This document shows positions 1 to 12,023 of a stretch of DNA of 64,000 bases, piece by piece. Where the stretch lies: the NCBI GenBank assembly GCA_015847255.1, contig JADLZK010010462.1, positions 124,001 to 188,000 on the forward strand. The letters run 5' to 3'. The position numbers were made by a program, and so were the translations under genes. Under the pieces are notes generated by a model that ran no database searches, was not told the origin of the DNA, and saw only the letters and a list, made by a program, of their open reading frames with translations. Position 1 is the stretch's first letter, and each line of letters opens with the position of its first letter. Source of the stretch: Hyparrhenia diplandra. Lineage: Eukaryota; Streptophyta; Magnoliopsida; Poales; Poaceae.

Positions 1-620
1 TTCCCCACCGGGGAAATCCTCGGCAGAGGCCACGGGAAGAGTGGCGAAGTGGGCGGTGGAACTTATGGGCGAAACTATATCATTCTGCCTCGCAAGGCGA
101 TCAAGCCTCAAGTCTGGCCGACTTTGTGGGTGAGTGGGTGACGCGGCTTCCCGGCGCCCATCGGTGAGTCTTTGGACCATGTACTTTGACGGATCCATGA
201 TGAAGGCGGGTGCGGAGCGGTTTGCTCTTTATCTCACCCCTCGGGGTGCACACAAAATGCGCCATCGGTTGCATTTCCACTGCCTCCAACAACGTCGCGT
301 ATCATCTGGCCTGGTCAAGCGGTCTCGGATCGCGGCGGACCTCGAATCCGACGACCGGAAACCGGGGGATTCGGCCCGGTCATTGATCAAGTCATGAAGG
401 CCTCGGCGTGCCACGACCCCCAAGATGGAGGCATATTGCGAAGTGCATAAGCCCCGGAGGAAAAGTTCCACGGGCTTGAACACAAGCACACACCAAGGCG
501 TTAGTACAACGAAGCCGCGGACGAACTTCGCCAAGGTCAGCGGCGACCGTGGTACCGTTCCCCCGAGCGTCCTCACCGAGATCTCAACGAACCCTCGGTT
601 AAGTACATTCCTTTGAAACA
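1..620 (+). pseudogene. gypsy pol: end of reverse transcriptase and RNase H, frameshifted
   Basis: In one frame 1-120 reads as the RT to RNase H linker (residues like GRVAKWAVELMGETISF). The RNase H core starts near 176 with MYFDGSMMKAGA, which carries the first catalytic aspartate. The following strand (about 215-300) fits the usual helix-strand pattern, but the frame breaks around 285-310 where the conserved Asn-Asn-Val-Ala-Glu segment should be. Later blocks (about 390-430, VIDQVMKASACHDPKMEAY, and 480-620) are again recognisable in other frames. RNase H removes the RNA strand during reverse transcription. This copy is inactive. Confidence 0.7.
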
Positions 621-779
621 CCCTCGGGGCTCACGAAGGCGACTCCGAGCAAACCGCTACCAAAGCCATGGTGATTGACCAAGACCCCGACCGGAGACGG
701 CCATTGGTAGGGTACCTCACCGGGGAACTACCCAGGGATAAAACCGAGGCTCGCCCGATTGGCCCGAAGGGCAAAATCC

Positions 780-1915
780 TTCGCGCTGATTGGAGACAAA
801 AAGAGCTCTACAAAGAGGGCCTCGGGTGTATACATGCGGTGCATACCCTCGGTGAAGGCAAAGAATTGCTCGAGGACACCCGCAGGAAGTGCGGCCATCA
901 TGCGCCCCAGAGGACTCTAGTCGGTAAAGTCTTTAGGCAAGGCTTCTGCGGCCCTCGGCGGTGCGTAGACGCGAATCAAGTCGTGCGTACACGCAAAGGA
1001 GTGCCAATTCGCCAAGCGGGGCGCATCTCGGCACAAGCCACGCAAACCATACCTCGACATGGCCATTTGCGGTATGGGGACTCGACATGATTGGACCCAC
1101 GAAAGGGCGCGGGGGGACACACTCATGTCCTAGTCGCCATCGACAAGTTCTCCAAATGGATTGAAGCCCGAGCCGTGGTGAACCCTCGCCCGCGGAGGAA
1201 GCGGTGAAATTCTTCACGAATATCATTTCCGTTTTGGAGTCGAACTCCATTATCACGGACAATGGAACCAACTTCATGGGGAAGAAATTCCTCGACTTTT
1301 GTGACGATTATGGCATCGGGTCGACACCTCGGTACGTAGCTCACCCGAAGACCAGCGGGCAAGTGGAGCGTGCCAGCGGCATGATCCTACAAGGACTCAA
1401 GCGAGGATCTTCAATCAGCTAAACGATGCGGGGAAAAGATGGTACCGAGGCTGCCGTCGGTTCTATGGAGCCTCGAGCGGCGAAAAGCCGAGCCCGCGAG
1501 TTGACCCATTTTTTCTAGTCTATGAGGGCTGGCGATCTTGCCCACGAGACATTGAATCACGGGTCCCAGAACGTGAGCCTACACCAAGCAAGGCAACGAG
1601 AAGGCAAGGCAAGACTCCATTGACCAAGTCGATGAGGCCGAGGCGTCGCGCCTTGACGGTCGGCGAGATACCAACAAGCTTTACGCCCAAGTATCATGCC
1701 AAGCGGCGAAGCCTCGGGAGTTCAAGTCAACGACCCGTACTGGTGAAGGCGGACAACAAAGGCGTCGTCAAGCTCACGCCACCACAGGAAGGAGGGCCTT
1801 ATTTCATCGCCGAAATCCTAAGGCCGGGACCTACAAAATTTGAGAAGCGAGAAGGGCGAAGTCTACTCCAACGCTTGGAACATAGAACGGCTACGTCGCT
1901 TCTACCCTTAAATTC
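780..1915 (+). pseudogene. gypsy pol: integrase, frameshifted
   Basis: The N-terminal zinc-binding region is visible around 790-960 (CGHHAPQRTLVGKVFRQGF). The catalytic core follows: GLDMIGP near 1078-1100 supplies the first Asp, SIITDNGTNF near 1247-1273 the second, and the Glu lies in GQVERASG near 1358-1382, giving the DDE triad of retroviral-type integrases. The stretch 1204-1422 is the longest clean piece. Past the core, 1430-1910 still matches the C-terminal part (KLTPPQEGG near 1770, then NAWNIERLRRFYP-like codons near 1870-1910) but in several frames. At least four frame changes separate the blocks. Confidence 0.85.
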
Positions 1916-2600
1916 CGCACTAGAAGTCAAACACATGTGTTTTTTTCGCTCAATAAAAGATCTACATCTTTTATGAAAAAAGTGCTTCTCGTGCATACCT
2001 TAAGGAGTCTTAGCCTCGTCCGGCACAAGACTAAAACTCCCTCGGGGGCTACATGGGGACCCCTCCCTCGGGGACCCCTCTCCTTTCTTTTTAAAACTTT
2101 TTTTTTCAAGGAAAAAAGTTTTCTTGCACTTACTCTAATTGATCGTTTGAGCTGCGAAGGTCGCGCGCACGCACAAATCCTAAGTGAGATAGCCGAGGCA
2201 AGCGGACCGCCCCTAGTGGCACCCGTATGGACGCCCGGTGGCATCCATGTTCACTATCTCACGAGCGGAGAAAGCAAGCGACCTGGCCACACAATGGGCG
2301 AGAAATTTGAGGAGCGCAACAAGCATAAAATACACTGCGAGGCCACGGACCTCGGGCAGCATTGTCGTTATGTACAACCTTCTCACAAACTTAACTTTTT
2401 CGTACAAAGGAGAAGTCGGGGGCAGCGTGGGCCTCGTCCACCTACGCCTGACCGGCCGGCCGTAGAAGCAACTTGGGGCAACATCCTCGGCGGTGACTTC
2501 CCCGAGGGTGGCGTCGGGCCCATCGGCGTGTCCTCGGGGAGATGGCATCCAACATTTCCGTATCCGCCTCATAGGTTGACTCTATGGGGGGATGGAGGGC
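1916..2600. other. spacer between integrase and antisense remnant
   Basis: This stretch follows the end of the integrase and contains short T-rich runs (1930-1990, 2090-2120) and GC-rich blocks. I see no recognisable protein. It belongs to the long untranslated interval between pol and the 3' LTR of this element type. Confidence 0.4.
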
Positions 2601-5600
2601 ACACCTCGATCCTCGAAGCGGGGGAGGCCAAGCAGAATTAGCGGCGCCCGTCCCTCAAGGTATGCGGCTCACGGGTCTTGGCGGCGTCGGCGGCATCCCT
2701 CTCGGCGGGATCGACCCGCCGCCTCGTCGTCGAAGAAGAAGCCACCCTGGCGCCGTCAACGTCACCGAATTCGCCGGAAGTGAGCGAGGAAGCGGCCATA
2801 CGTCGCCGCCGCCAGGACGGAAGGTGTTAGGAGCTCGGACTGAGGTTGCCACCCACGGCGCTCAAGCGGCTATGGGGCGAGGGCCAACCTCGGGTTGTCC
2901 CGCCCAGCGGCGGATGAAGTCAGCGGGGCTTCTTCGGCTCTGATGCGACTTACGCTCCTGCTCCGGCCCTAGCGCCAAAGCGTGGCAGCGGTGTTCCGCG
3001 GCCTCGGTCGGGGCCGTCTCCGCACGGCGGCGAGCACCCAAATCAAGTTAGCAAGAGGAGGGCGTCAAGGCGACAAAGCACGCCAAGGGAAGAAGATATA
3101 CCTTAACAACTGCGGTTGCCGGTGGCATCGTGTTATGCTCCTCCGCGGCGACTTCGGAGTCGCTCCTTCTCCTTCCTAAGGGTCTCACCCTCGGACACCG
3201 GCTCGCCGATGCGGGTATTGGGCGTCGCACATCTCCGCTGCTTCCTCGCCTCCTCCGAAAGCTGTCCCGCTCGTCACCGAGCCTCGCCGAGGACTGGAGG
3301 GGCCGCTGGGGGCCTCCTCAAGTCTCTCTCGGCTCCCCGAGCCGTCTCGTCTTGCTGGCAGCCCCGGACGACCTTGACGAGCTCGGCCTCCAGGTCCCGC
3401 CCGGGACTCCCTCTCCTCGGCAAAGCGGTAAGCCGAAGCCGCTCGGGCACAGGTCGGCTCGCGAGTGCGAGGGCATCGGTCGGGACGATTACGGCGGGCT
3501 CGGACTTCTCGGGCAAACCGGCCGGAGTGCGACAAAGACACGCCCGATTATGGCATATCTCACGCGCCAAAGCGGCGTAGTAGCGCGTTCAAGACACTGC
3601 GCATCGGTCTCAGTGAGAGCGCCCGGTTATGGTGTCGCCGATCTTATAAGGCCATCGGCGACCCACCGCGGATCTGCATCCTGAGTCCTCCACGCCGGAC
3701 CTCGGGGCGATCGCCGACCACCGAGGGCGGCGGACCCCGGGCACCTCACCCAAGGTAGAGGAGGACCGCCCCGCGGGTCGGCTCGGGAGGGAACATCTCC
3801 TCCACCGGCGGCTCCGCGGGCTCGGGAACCCCGGACCAATAAAAGTCCGGGGGCCCTTCGGCTGGCGACCGAGCCGCGGCCCTCTCCATCGCCGAGAGGC
3901 GGCGCTTACGCAGAGATTTTGCGTCGACCCGGGCGCATGAAGCATGGGGAAGTCGGGGTTATGCGCCTCGTGAACCCCGGATCGGCGAGTCGGCATAGCG
4001 AGACTTTGGTCTCGCCCGCCTCGAAAGAGCTCCTCTTGAAACTCTCGAACAAAGGGGCCCGGCTCCTTGGGAGGGCGGCGGCATCCGCGGCTCCCCCTCG
4101 AATGGCACCATCTGCTCCGGCACCGAGCTGCGTCATGCGGCACGGCCGAGCTCTCGGGTCGATCTTTTTCCCGTCGGTAGGCGGGCGACCCGCCATCGCC
4201 ACCATGAGCTGCGCCACCTCGGGGGTGGCCTCGGCGGCCGGCTCGGGTCCGACCCTCTTCACGGGGCTCGAGGGGGCTAACCGGGGAGCCCGACACGGGG
4301 TGCGACGGCGTCTTGGTGGGACGACCCAGGCTCACGGGCCCGAAAGGGTCGATGTGGCGGCCTTGAGGGCCTTCTTGAGATGTGAGGTACAATCACGGGG
4401 GAAACTTCACGGAGACAAGCACCGCGTCGAAAGAAGCCCGAGAAAAACATCGAGGAAATATGCAACTCGGGGGCGAAGGAAACTTACGAAGGAATCGTAC
4501 GGGTGGGGCGAGGCGTGAGAAGCTGTGACAGGGCGTCGGCCGCGGGCGTCTCCCCACGGCTCCGTGCGCCGCGGGGCCGGCTCGGGACGGGGGGGGTCGT
4601 AGGCTCTTCATCCCGAGCAGCGTCTTGCGGCGTAGGAGGTTCCTAGCAGGGGGGCATCTGCTCTTCAGCGAGCTTCACCATGCGGCGTCAAGGCACCCAC
4701 ATCAAGTGCAACCCCCAGAGCCGCCACTTGTGGACCAGGGGACCTCGGTGGAGGCTCTCGGGCGTGTTGGTCCAGCGACCCCAGCCCTTATCAGGCTCGG
4801 GCTCGTAGCGAAGCCCGATTTGGGTCGGGAACCCCATGGCTCGGTCTATCCGAGCCGCCACGTCGTCATCCGACGAGTTCACGGCGAACTCATCCTCCGG
4901 TTCTCGTCCTCCTCGGTGGTTGAGGTATCCGGTGACTTCGCCCGCCTCTTTGCTTTCGACCCGGCGGTTGGCGCGGGCCACGTTTCTCTTCTTCTTCTCC
5001 TCCTTCTTCAGCGCCCGGTGCCCTCTGGCTGCTTCGTTAGAGCACGGTTCGCCGCCGGCGTTCGGCGTCAAATGCAGTGCAGGTGGAAGGGAGTCGTGGT
5101 AGTTCGGCGACCACGCAAGAAAAAAAAAATGAGAACCGCCATGGCAGCGACAACAAGGGCAATGCAAGAACACCGAGGCCGGCGGCACTTACCAGGAGAT
5201 ATATCGCGAGTGGGATGCATCGGGATGTCGGGATGTTGGGCGGGGTATTGGACCCCAATACCTCCCTCACCCTCTTGGCGAGGCCATCGGTGGAAAGCGA
5301 AGAGGCGACATCCGGGACTCCTCAAGACCAACGGCCCGAGGGTCATCGGTTCATGAGCAAAGGGCGAGCCATCGGTGGCGGCACCGGCGCCCGATGGAAG
5401 CGGCGACCCGCGGCCGTGGCATTCACCTCCTTTTCTCGAGCCGCGGCACCGCTTTGCCTCAAGCCCTCACCGGGAATGATCCGCCCGGCGGGACCCCAGT
5501 TCCACTTAACCGGACGCGAGGACACGCCCGGTGTATGCGGGAAGCGCGTTCCGTCATTGCGGAGGTAGAACCACCGATCTTGCCACCCCTTATTAGAGGT

Positions 5601-6160
5601 GGTGAGCTTGGAGAGCGATGTACCCATCGGCTCGGTTCGGCCTCGTCGGCTCGATCGGACTTGGAGCGCGCAACCGCCCGGCAGCGCAATGCCCTCCGTG
5701 GCTTGCCTGGCGCTATCGGCGATGGTGAGATCGCCTTGAAGAACCACAAACGAGAGGTCCCAATGCGGCTCGATCCCGGGAATCCCTCACAAAGGGTGAC
5801 AAGATGGCGGCTTTGGGAAATCGAGTTCGAGGGGCGGTGTGGTGAAGCTCGGCGTCGTAGTAGTGGAGGATCGCCGGATGAATCGGCCCGCCGACATCGA
5901 ACCACGCCGATGAAGATCCATCGAGGCTCACCACATAGCCATCGGGAGGGGTTAGGCTCCTCCTCCGCCCAATGTGGAGCAATCCACTCCCGACGTAGCG
6001 GCATCGGTGCGCGGGGCGAAGAAGCCCTTCTCGACCAGGCGCTGAAGCTTCTCCTCCGTCGCCGTCGTCCCCGGCCACGGCTCGGCATCGAGCACCTCCT
6101 TCGCGCCATCGCCGCTACCGGGCGCGCCATGGAGGGACGGGGAGACAAGGAACAACAACC
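2600..6160 (-). pseudogene. antisense ORF (aORF) of a Tat-type retrotransposon, 'putative gypsy type transposon' (Transposase_28-like) protein, broken
   Basis: The best coding signal between integrase and LTR is on the minus strand. Reading from 6160 down, pieces in different frames join into one plausible protein. At about 5880-5940 there is DGYVVSLDGSS; at about 5830-5880 HYYDAELHHTAP; then a segment with VTLCEGFPG and W/F-rich strands (about 5700-5830); then SNKGWQDRWFYLRNDG (about 5555-5610). This order resembles the plant family called putative gypsy type transposon (Pfam Transposase_28), known to me from antisense ORFs of Tat-lineage elements. Further down (about 4260-3250) are Arg/Ala/Glu-rich segments of the low-complexity or coiled-coil kind expected in its C-terminal half. 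Frame changes are frequent. Family is recognised; exact limits and function are not known. Confidence 0.55.
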
Positions 6161-6189
6161 GGCGGCAACACCGTTCACACGAGCCTAAG

Positions 6190-7385
6190 GCAAGTGAATC
6201 TCTCCCTTAATCTCTCCTACTCTTTCTTTCTATCTCCGATTGCTGCAGCAAGAAGGCAAGAAAGCGATGGCAAGAACAAAGGAGCAACTATCCGCCGCCC
6301 GCCGACCCGTATTTATAGGAAAGGGAAGGCAAACCGCCCGGCCTTGGCAACGAACCGACTCTGGAATGGGCGGCCACGATGGAGCGAGCCGCTCATCCAA
6401 CGGCTCGGCCAGCGGTGGAGCCGTCGGGGCAAAATGCACCTTGGCGGTGCTCTCGATTACCACCCACGACAAGAAGCCCGCGGGGGCGCGTCCCATCATT
6501 TGGACGACGCCGCCCGCTCGGCGCGGTGAGGAGCGCCACCGTCTTCCGCCCGGGGTAAAACCGTCCGGCCATCCATATCCAGCGGGCGCCCGACCTAAGG
6601 GGCAAAAGCCGATCGATGACGGTTCCCGCCCAGGCGCGGAAACCAAACGAGCCTCGGGCTGGCGACGTCAACGTGATACGTTCCGAGGTTACGGTGGGCC
6701 CGCCATGGGTTTTCTGATCGCCTCGGGATGACCGAGCGAGGGACGGGATGGAAATGCACAACGGCTATACCGGGCCCCCGGGCTCTGGATTTTCTGAGCG
6801 TGTTTAAGGCCGCGGGTCTTTGCTTATAGAGATATCCCATCCGTGGGAGGCCCTCACGAGGCCCTCGGGGTTGGTCCGCCCAAACCCGGGATCTGCTAAG
6901 CGGTCCGTAGGTTCTCATGGGGTGAATCCTGGATCACATAGCCGACCCTTGCTCCGGCAGGGGCACGGGCACCCAGCTTAAAGCGACCGCTTACAGCGCT
7001 CACGGAGCATGTCACATTCGGCTTGGGGGGGCATTGTGGCATGTCTCCCTCCTCCTCCCTTTCGGGGGGGGCGGCGGAGGAGCGTACAATTAAAGTCGAG
7101 GAAGCCTGGGTCGACCTTGCGCACATAAGCGCGGGGCCTCGGGCTGCCCACGCAAAAACGAACAGACTCCGCACAAACAAGCGCAATTTAAGAGCGTTTC
7201 AACCTTGCCAGCGTGCGAGGTTAAAAAAGACCTCGAAGGAATCCGCCATTCCATTCGAGGCCTCGGGGGGCTACACCCCAAATGTGCGCTCAGCGCGCAC
7301 CATTGTAGACGAACCACCACGAGAAGAAATAAGGCGGCGGAGCGGCACAAACCCCCGGGCGAATCCACATTCGCTCGGGGGCTAC
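6190..7385. other. retrotransposon 3' untranslated region with polypurine-like tract
   Basis: GC-rich DNA without convincing coding potential lies between the antisense ORF start and the LTR. Its last bases (7369-7385, ending CTCGGGGGCTAC) abut the LTR start and sit where the polypurine tract for plus-strand priming belongs. Confidence 0.45.
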
Positions 7386-8760
7386 TGTCGGGGACCTAAA
7401 TATTGGGCCCCGAGACATTCTCCAAACAACGAGAATCCGCCGGCCTGTCAAGGCCCAGTAAAACCTAGTCTGCTATCATCCCGCATAAGAGGACGGCCCG
7501 ACGGACGATGGACCGAGCCAAAGAGCCACGACGTATACATAACGGCGGAGTGGCCCCATGGACGGCCCACAAACGGCCCCAAGCGGCGGCCCAAACAGAG
7601 TCGCCACGACGAAAAAAGAGCTCGCTACGCTCACGAAGGACAAGGTCATGAACCTTTACAAAGACGGCGACCCCGGACGCTCCATGTTATCTACAAATGA
7701 ACCAAGGCACGGGCTAAGCCCGAGAATCTCCGTTTCGCCGAGCGGCCTAGCTCACCAGTCCCGGGAGAAATCTCCGCCTCGTCCGAGGGTGGCTCAGCTC
7801 ACCACCCTCGGGCGCAAAATCCGCCTCGCCCGAGGGAGACCCGGCTCTCCATCCGGGCGAGGTAGCCCCACCGACTCACCCAGTGGTCGCATACCTTCGG
7901 GCATGGGAGGTTCCGTCTGGAGGAAGGGAAACCGCCGCATTCAATGCGATTTGCACGGCGACGAGGCGCCGGCGCCATCGACACGCCTTGATCAAATCGG
8001 CTTTGCCGAATCGCTTCCCCAATCCAGTTGATGGGACACAAGGCTGAACCGGTGGCGTATTACGCCGCCAAAGACGGGGAAACCGGGGCGACCTTGTTCA
8101 TTTCCGAAGCACCGCCAAGGCGCCCGCGTTGGGCGGACCCTCGGGCTCGACACGCATAGCCGGTAACCACTGGGGACCGGCCCTCGCCATGCGGATCGTG
8201 AGGGACGCCTCCGCGGATCCTCGGGGCCGCACCGGGGGCGGCACGTCCATCATCGGATCGGGACGGCGTGTCTTCATCAGCGGCGGCCAAGCCAACCAAC
8301 CCTCGGCGCGCACATGCAACTAGTATAGCCTCGGGAATTAGCCACCTAGGCATCCACCTATGTATACATTACTTCTCTCTTCCTTCTATAAAAGGGGAGA
8401 GTAATGCCCCATTAGAAGGGGGGAGGATTTTTTCCGATCCGGTGATTTTCCGATCCGCCACGGAGAAAAGCGTCCACCACCACCATCACAACCACGATCG
8501 TGGGGCTTGAGACCAGCGTCTCTCCCTCACACCGCTTGTAACCCCTACTACGAGCTCACCTTTGAGCCGAGGTAACCGAGCAGGACACAACGTAGGCCGG
8601 ACGTAGGGCCCCGTTGGCTGAACCGGGATAAACTTCTCGTGTCCGTGTCCATCTTGCGCTACGCCATCGAGGGAGGAGGCACACAGCATACAAATTCTTT
8701 ATTGCCGGCACCCGAGGCACCCCCGGTCCTCGGGCGCCCGGTGATGGGGTCTAGCCCCGA
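7386..8760 (+). repeat. 3' LTR of the gypsy element
   Basis: The LTR starts with TGTCGGGGACC directly after the polypurine-like stretch and ends close to 8760 (GGTCTAGCCCCGA), where GC-rich DNA changes abruptly to AT-rich DNA. The expected closing CCCCGACA is only partly kept, so the last bases look eroded. A promoter-like TATAAAA is present at 8387-8393. The partner LTR is outside the window, so target-site duplication and insertion age cannot be judged here. Confidence 0.75.
8387..8393 (+). promoter_or_regulatory. LTR TATA box
   Basis: TATAAAAGGGGAG lies about 1.0 kb into the LTR, the usual place for the U3 promoter of an LTR element. It is the only strong TATA motif I see in the LTR. Confidence 0.5.
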
Positions 8761-9822
8761 ATTCCTAGTAAATTAGAAGAATTAGTCAAGGTGTTAATCT
8801 CACTTTAACGACACTAATCAAGGGTTTAGGTAACCCCTCTTAGATACTCAACACCGGCCTCCAGGAAAATGTCCGGCTTCTTAATTGTTTATAGAAGTGG
8901 GCATCCAAAGGCAGATAACTATGTAAATTGACTTTTAGAGTCTTCAAAAATAACATAGGCGGTTGTTCGAAAGGCCCAACTCTGAAAATTGATTAACGGA
9001 CATCTTAAGATACTCAATTCTAAAGATAGTCAAAGTAAAACATAATTTATATTTTTCATTTTAAGTTAGATAATGATGAACTTAATATAAAAAAATTTAG
9101 CTCTTGATGCAATATATAAGAGTAGGTACACTAATGGGCTTATAACCAAGGTAGTCAGCAATTTTGATGATGTGGACAAGAGAAAGGAGAGAGAGCATAG
9201 AGCTTGGCTCTTGTTCTAGCACCAAGCTAGGCACACATGTATAGACACTAGTGTGTCTAATAGATATGAATTTGAGGAGTAATAGGAAAGAGAAGGGAAA
9301 CAAATATTAATAAAGAAATTTCGTAGACAAATTGCAGACTAATTATTGTTTAACTTGGCTCTTATTACTCGTCGACTTATAGTCAAACACTTGGTTGTAT
9401 TATTAGCTATGCTCTAACATTATAGCTGAGAAGTTTTCCTTATGGATCCTATTTAGAGTTATAGAAGGATAGGAAGCCTACTTTAACCGAACAAAGATTA
9501 AAACCTTGAGAATAACCAAGATTATGGTGTAAGAATATGAACATTTGAGAATAACCAAGATGTAAGCAAAGTTGATTAGTTGTTGACCCAAAATCTAAGC
9601 ATGACAATGCACACTATATATCATCAGTACAAATTTTAAAAGTCACAATATACTATTTCATGGCGGGGGAGTATGTCATTTAGAGTTGCATGAGTGGAGA
9701 GGCTTTCCATGTGAGTACAAAACCATATATGCGGTTAATTAATATACCCTTTTACTGGGAAGAGCATCTCAAAGAGTTTTTCTAAATTTTACTCGGTAAA
9801 TCATCATTTTAACTCCTATAAA

Positions 9823-9931
9823 GGCCCCTATGGAACACGGGAATTTCGCAGGAGTTGTACAGGAATTTCACGGTTCGCATGAGAGACGCGGGAACGGGAA
9901 AAAAAAAATCTCGCGTTCCTATAATGGGCCC
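9823..9931. mobile_element. small MITE with GGCCC termini
   Basis: The 109-bp interval starts GGCCCCTATGGAAC and ends GTTCCTATAATGGGCCC; these ends are imperfect inverted repeats. It is flanked on both sides by TAAA, which fits the TAA-type duplication of PIF/Harbinger (Tourist) MITEs plus one matching base. Confidence 0.5.
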
Positions 9932-11979
9932 TAAATTAGAAAGGCTATAAAGAATGTCTCGGTGTTGCTCTAAAGATTGCGTATGTCTAGTAAGAGTAAG
10001 TCTACGTGGCATGGGTACATCATTGCAATTTTATATCCGTAGTACACATACATATATTAGTTAATTAGTAAGGAACACATCAAGAGAGATGATTATTTGT
10101 ATGCGAGAACAACACGGATCAAACATCTCGGATGAGTGTGGATAGAAACAAACTAAAACAATACGGGCAAGGAAAGAAAATGTACGTATTGCAATTATAT
10201 AACTTGCTTTTGCACAATATCAAATACATCTTTGATTGTCCACCACCTAAATAGAGTAGTATAGCGTGTGTATCTCCAAATGGGATTTGGATGAAGCTAG
10301 TGAAGCGGCACGCGTACGTATATATAGGCCCCATGCATATTGGAAAAGCGTGTTCTAATGATAAGTGTACGTACGTGCTAGTGTGTCAAAAAAAAAAAGA
10401 TATCCAGCTCGTGGACACAAAACAACTAGTTGGCACTAAAATACACTATGAAGAATCGCATCTTTCACATCATTTGCACTGTTGTTACATGGTAGTAAGC
10501 TGATCCAACAAATATGGATGGCATCATCAGTAATAGTACTCATTCAATTTTAAATTGGTTGATCTTATGGGAATTTTTCATGATTACATCATACTAGTCC
10601 ATGATTGAAGTATGTTATAACGAACTTGGCACCTCTTTCTTAAAAAAAGGTTTTGCTGCTTATACATGGATTAAAATTAAGTTATGACACGCTTATACTC
10701 TATACGGTAGCGGATCTAGGCTAGTTTAAAAAGGAAAAAGTTAGACGAGGACCATCCCTACCAAAACGTGATGCGGATTGTTTAGTTAACATGTGGAGCC
10801 CCATATTATTTTAACCACATGCATATGGTGTATTTGTCCATGCACACATCCACACCGTGTTATGATGTATTCTTAGGGGTGAGTGTGCGTGCGTGTTAAT
10901 TGAGCATCTACATTATACTGTGTAATCTAAAAAATACCGCACCGAATTTGTTTCCGTTTTTGAAACCAATATTTTTTTTTTCTTTCGATGGTAGGGCAGT
11001 AGGGTGTGTGCTTTCTAACGTCGTTCAACCTCTTGCTGCTTTTATTCCACAATGGCACCAGACCATCAGTGAGATGTTTCGCAAAAAAGAAAAAAGACCA
11101 TCAGTGAGATCACGGTCCAAAAGAGTTTGTAGAAAGATAACCCAAACAAGGTACGTACTGACCCGGTCCCCTTTCAAGCCTACTATAAGAAGCGATCAGC
11201 GAGCGAACTAGCTGATATGCACTCGCATTAACAGAACTTGGGGGCTTTTTTACATTTTTGCGAAAAGGAGATATAGTAAGCATCAGCACAGTACATCCAC
11301 CCCCTATTATAAACTGAACTTTAAAGAAAAAAATACAATTGAGTCCTCAGAATCCAATCTTATCTTCCTCGTCTCCGATCTCGGTTCGCCATCGACACCA
11401 CCACGACGATCCAAGTCCACCTTTGCTTCCGTCAAGGAACACCAAGCATTGAAAAAGCCGCATCATCCATCGCCCGGATCACCAAGCGATCGATTCCGTT
11501 GAAACAAAATCGCCAGCACCTTGGCAAAAGGAAAGAGGAAAAAATCCACTCGCCACCGCCCCGGGACCGCTACGGAAAAAACATCCACCGTCGTCACGAA
11601 ACCCAACAACGAGAGGAAGAGCCACAAACCCACGAGGATGACCGAAGTGCTCACATACCTGACGCTGATTATTCGTCAGGACAGAAGCATGCATGATCCG
11701 TCGATTATCCGGTGCGGTGGCGACGCCACTGCCGGAACCCTCAACTACATCATAGACGATAACGATGAATAACCCTAATCTACTAGACTCCACACCCTAG
11801 CAGCGACAACGAGCCCAACCCGGGTGGGTTAGATCGACGCCGGCAACGGAGATGCCCTAGTCGCCCGCTAGGAGGCAGCGACTAGGTCAGACGGACGTGC
11901 GTAGGCATACGTCCCGTGGATATATGTGTTGACTACATAACTCGGGATTATTACAGACAAAACTGGAGAAACAGAGTGC

Positions 11980-12023
11980 ATAGACAATAAATCTGTGCAA
12001 CGCACGTTCGAGAAAAAAAAAAA
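11980..12023 (+). mobile_element. LINE 3' tail remnant
   Basis: The sequence CAATAAATCTGTGCAACGCA followed by CGTTCGAG and 11 A residues resembles the common 3' end of grass L1-type LINEs (Opening near an AATAAA-like signal, GTTCGAG then poly-A). No coding part is attached, so it is a strongly 5'-truncated copy. I could not find a clear target-site duplication. Confidence 0.4.

Larger units (their letters stand above)
1..8760 (+). mobile_element. Tat-lineage (RIRE2/Retand-like) Ty3/gypsy LTR retrotransposon, 3' part, decayed
   Basis: The window opens inside the pol gene of a gypsy retrotransposon and runs through its 3' LTR; gag, protease, most of reverse transcriptase and the 5' LTR lie outside. 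On the + strand, in order: end of reverse transcriptase, RNase H remnant (about 70-620), integrase (about 780-1910), a long spacer with an antisense coding remnant (about 2600-6160), a polypurine-like stretch (7369-7385) and an LTR starting TGTCGGGG at 7386. The gene order, with an antisense ORF between integrase and LTR, is what is described for the Tat lineage of plant gypsy elements. Pol is spread over several frames with many indels and stops, so this copy cannot code. GC content is far higher than in the flanking DNA from 8761 on. Lineage assignment rests on motif recognition by eye. Confidence 0.85.

Noticed and set aside
2584..2943. Plus-strand ORFs in the spacer of the gypsy element
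   Set aside because: They are mirror frames of the antisense coding remnant and show no domain of their own.
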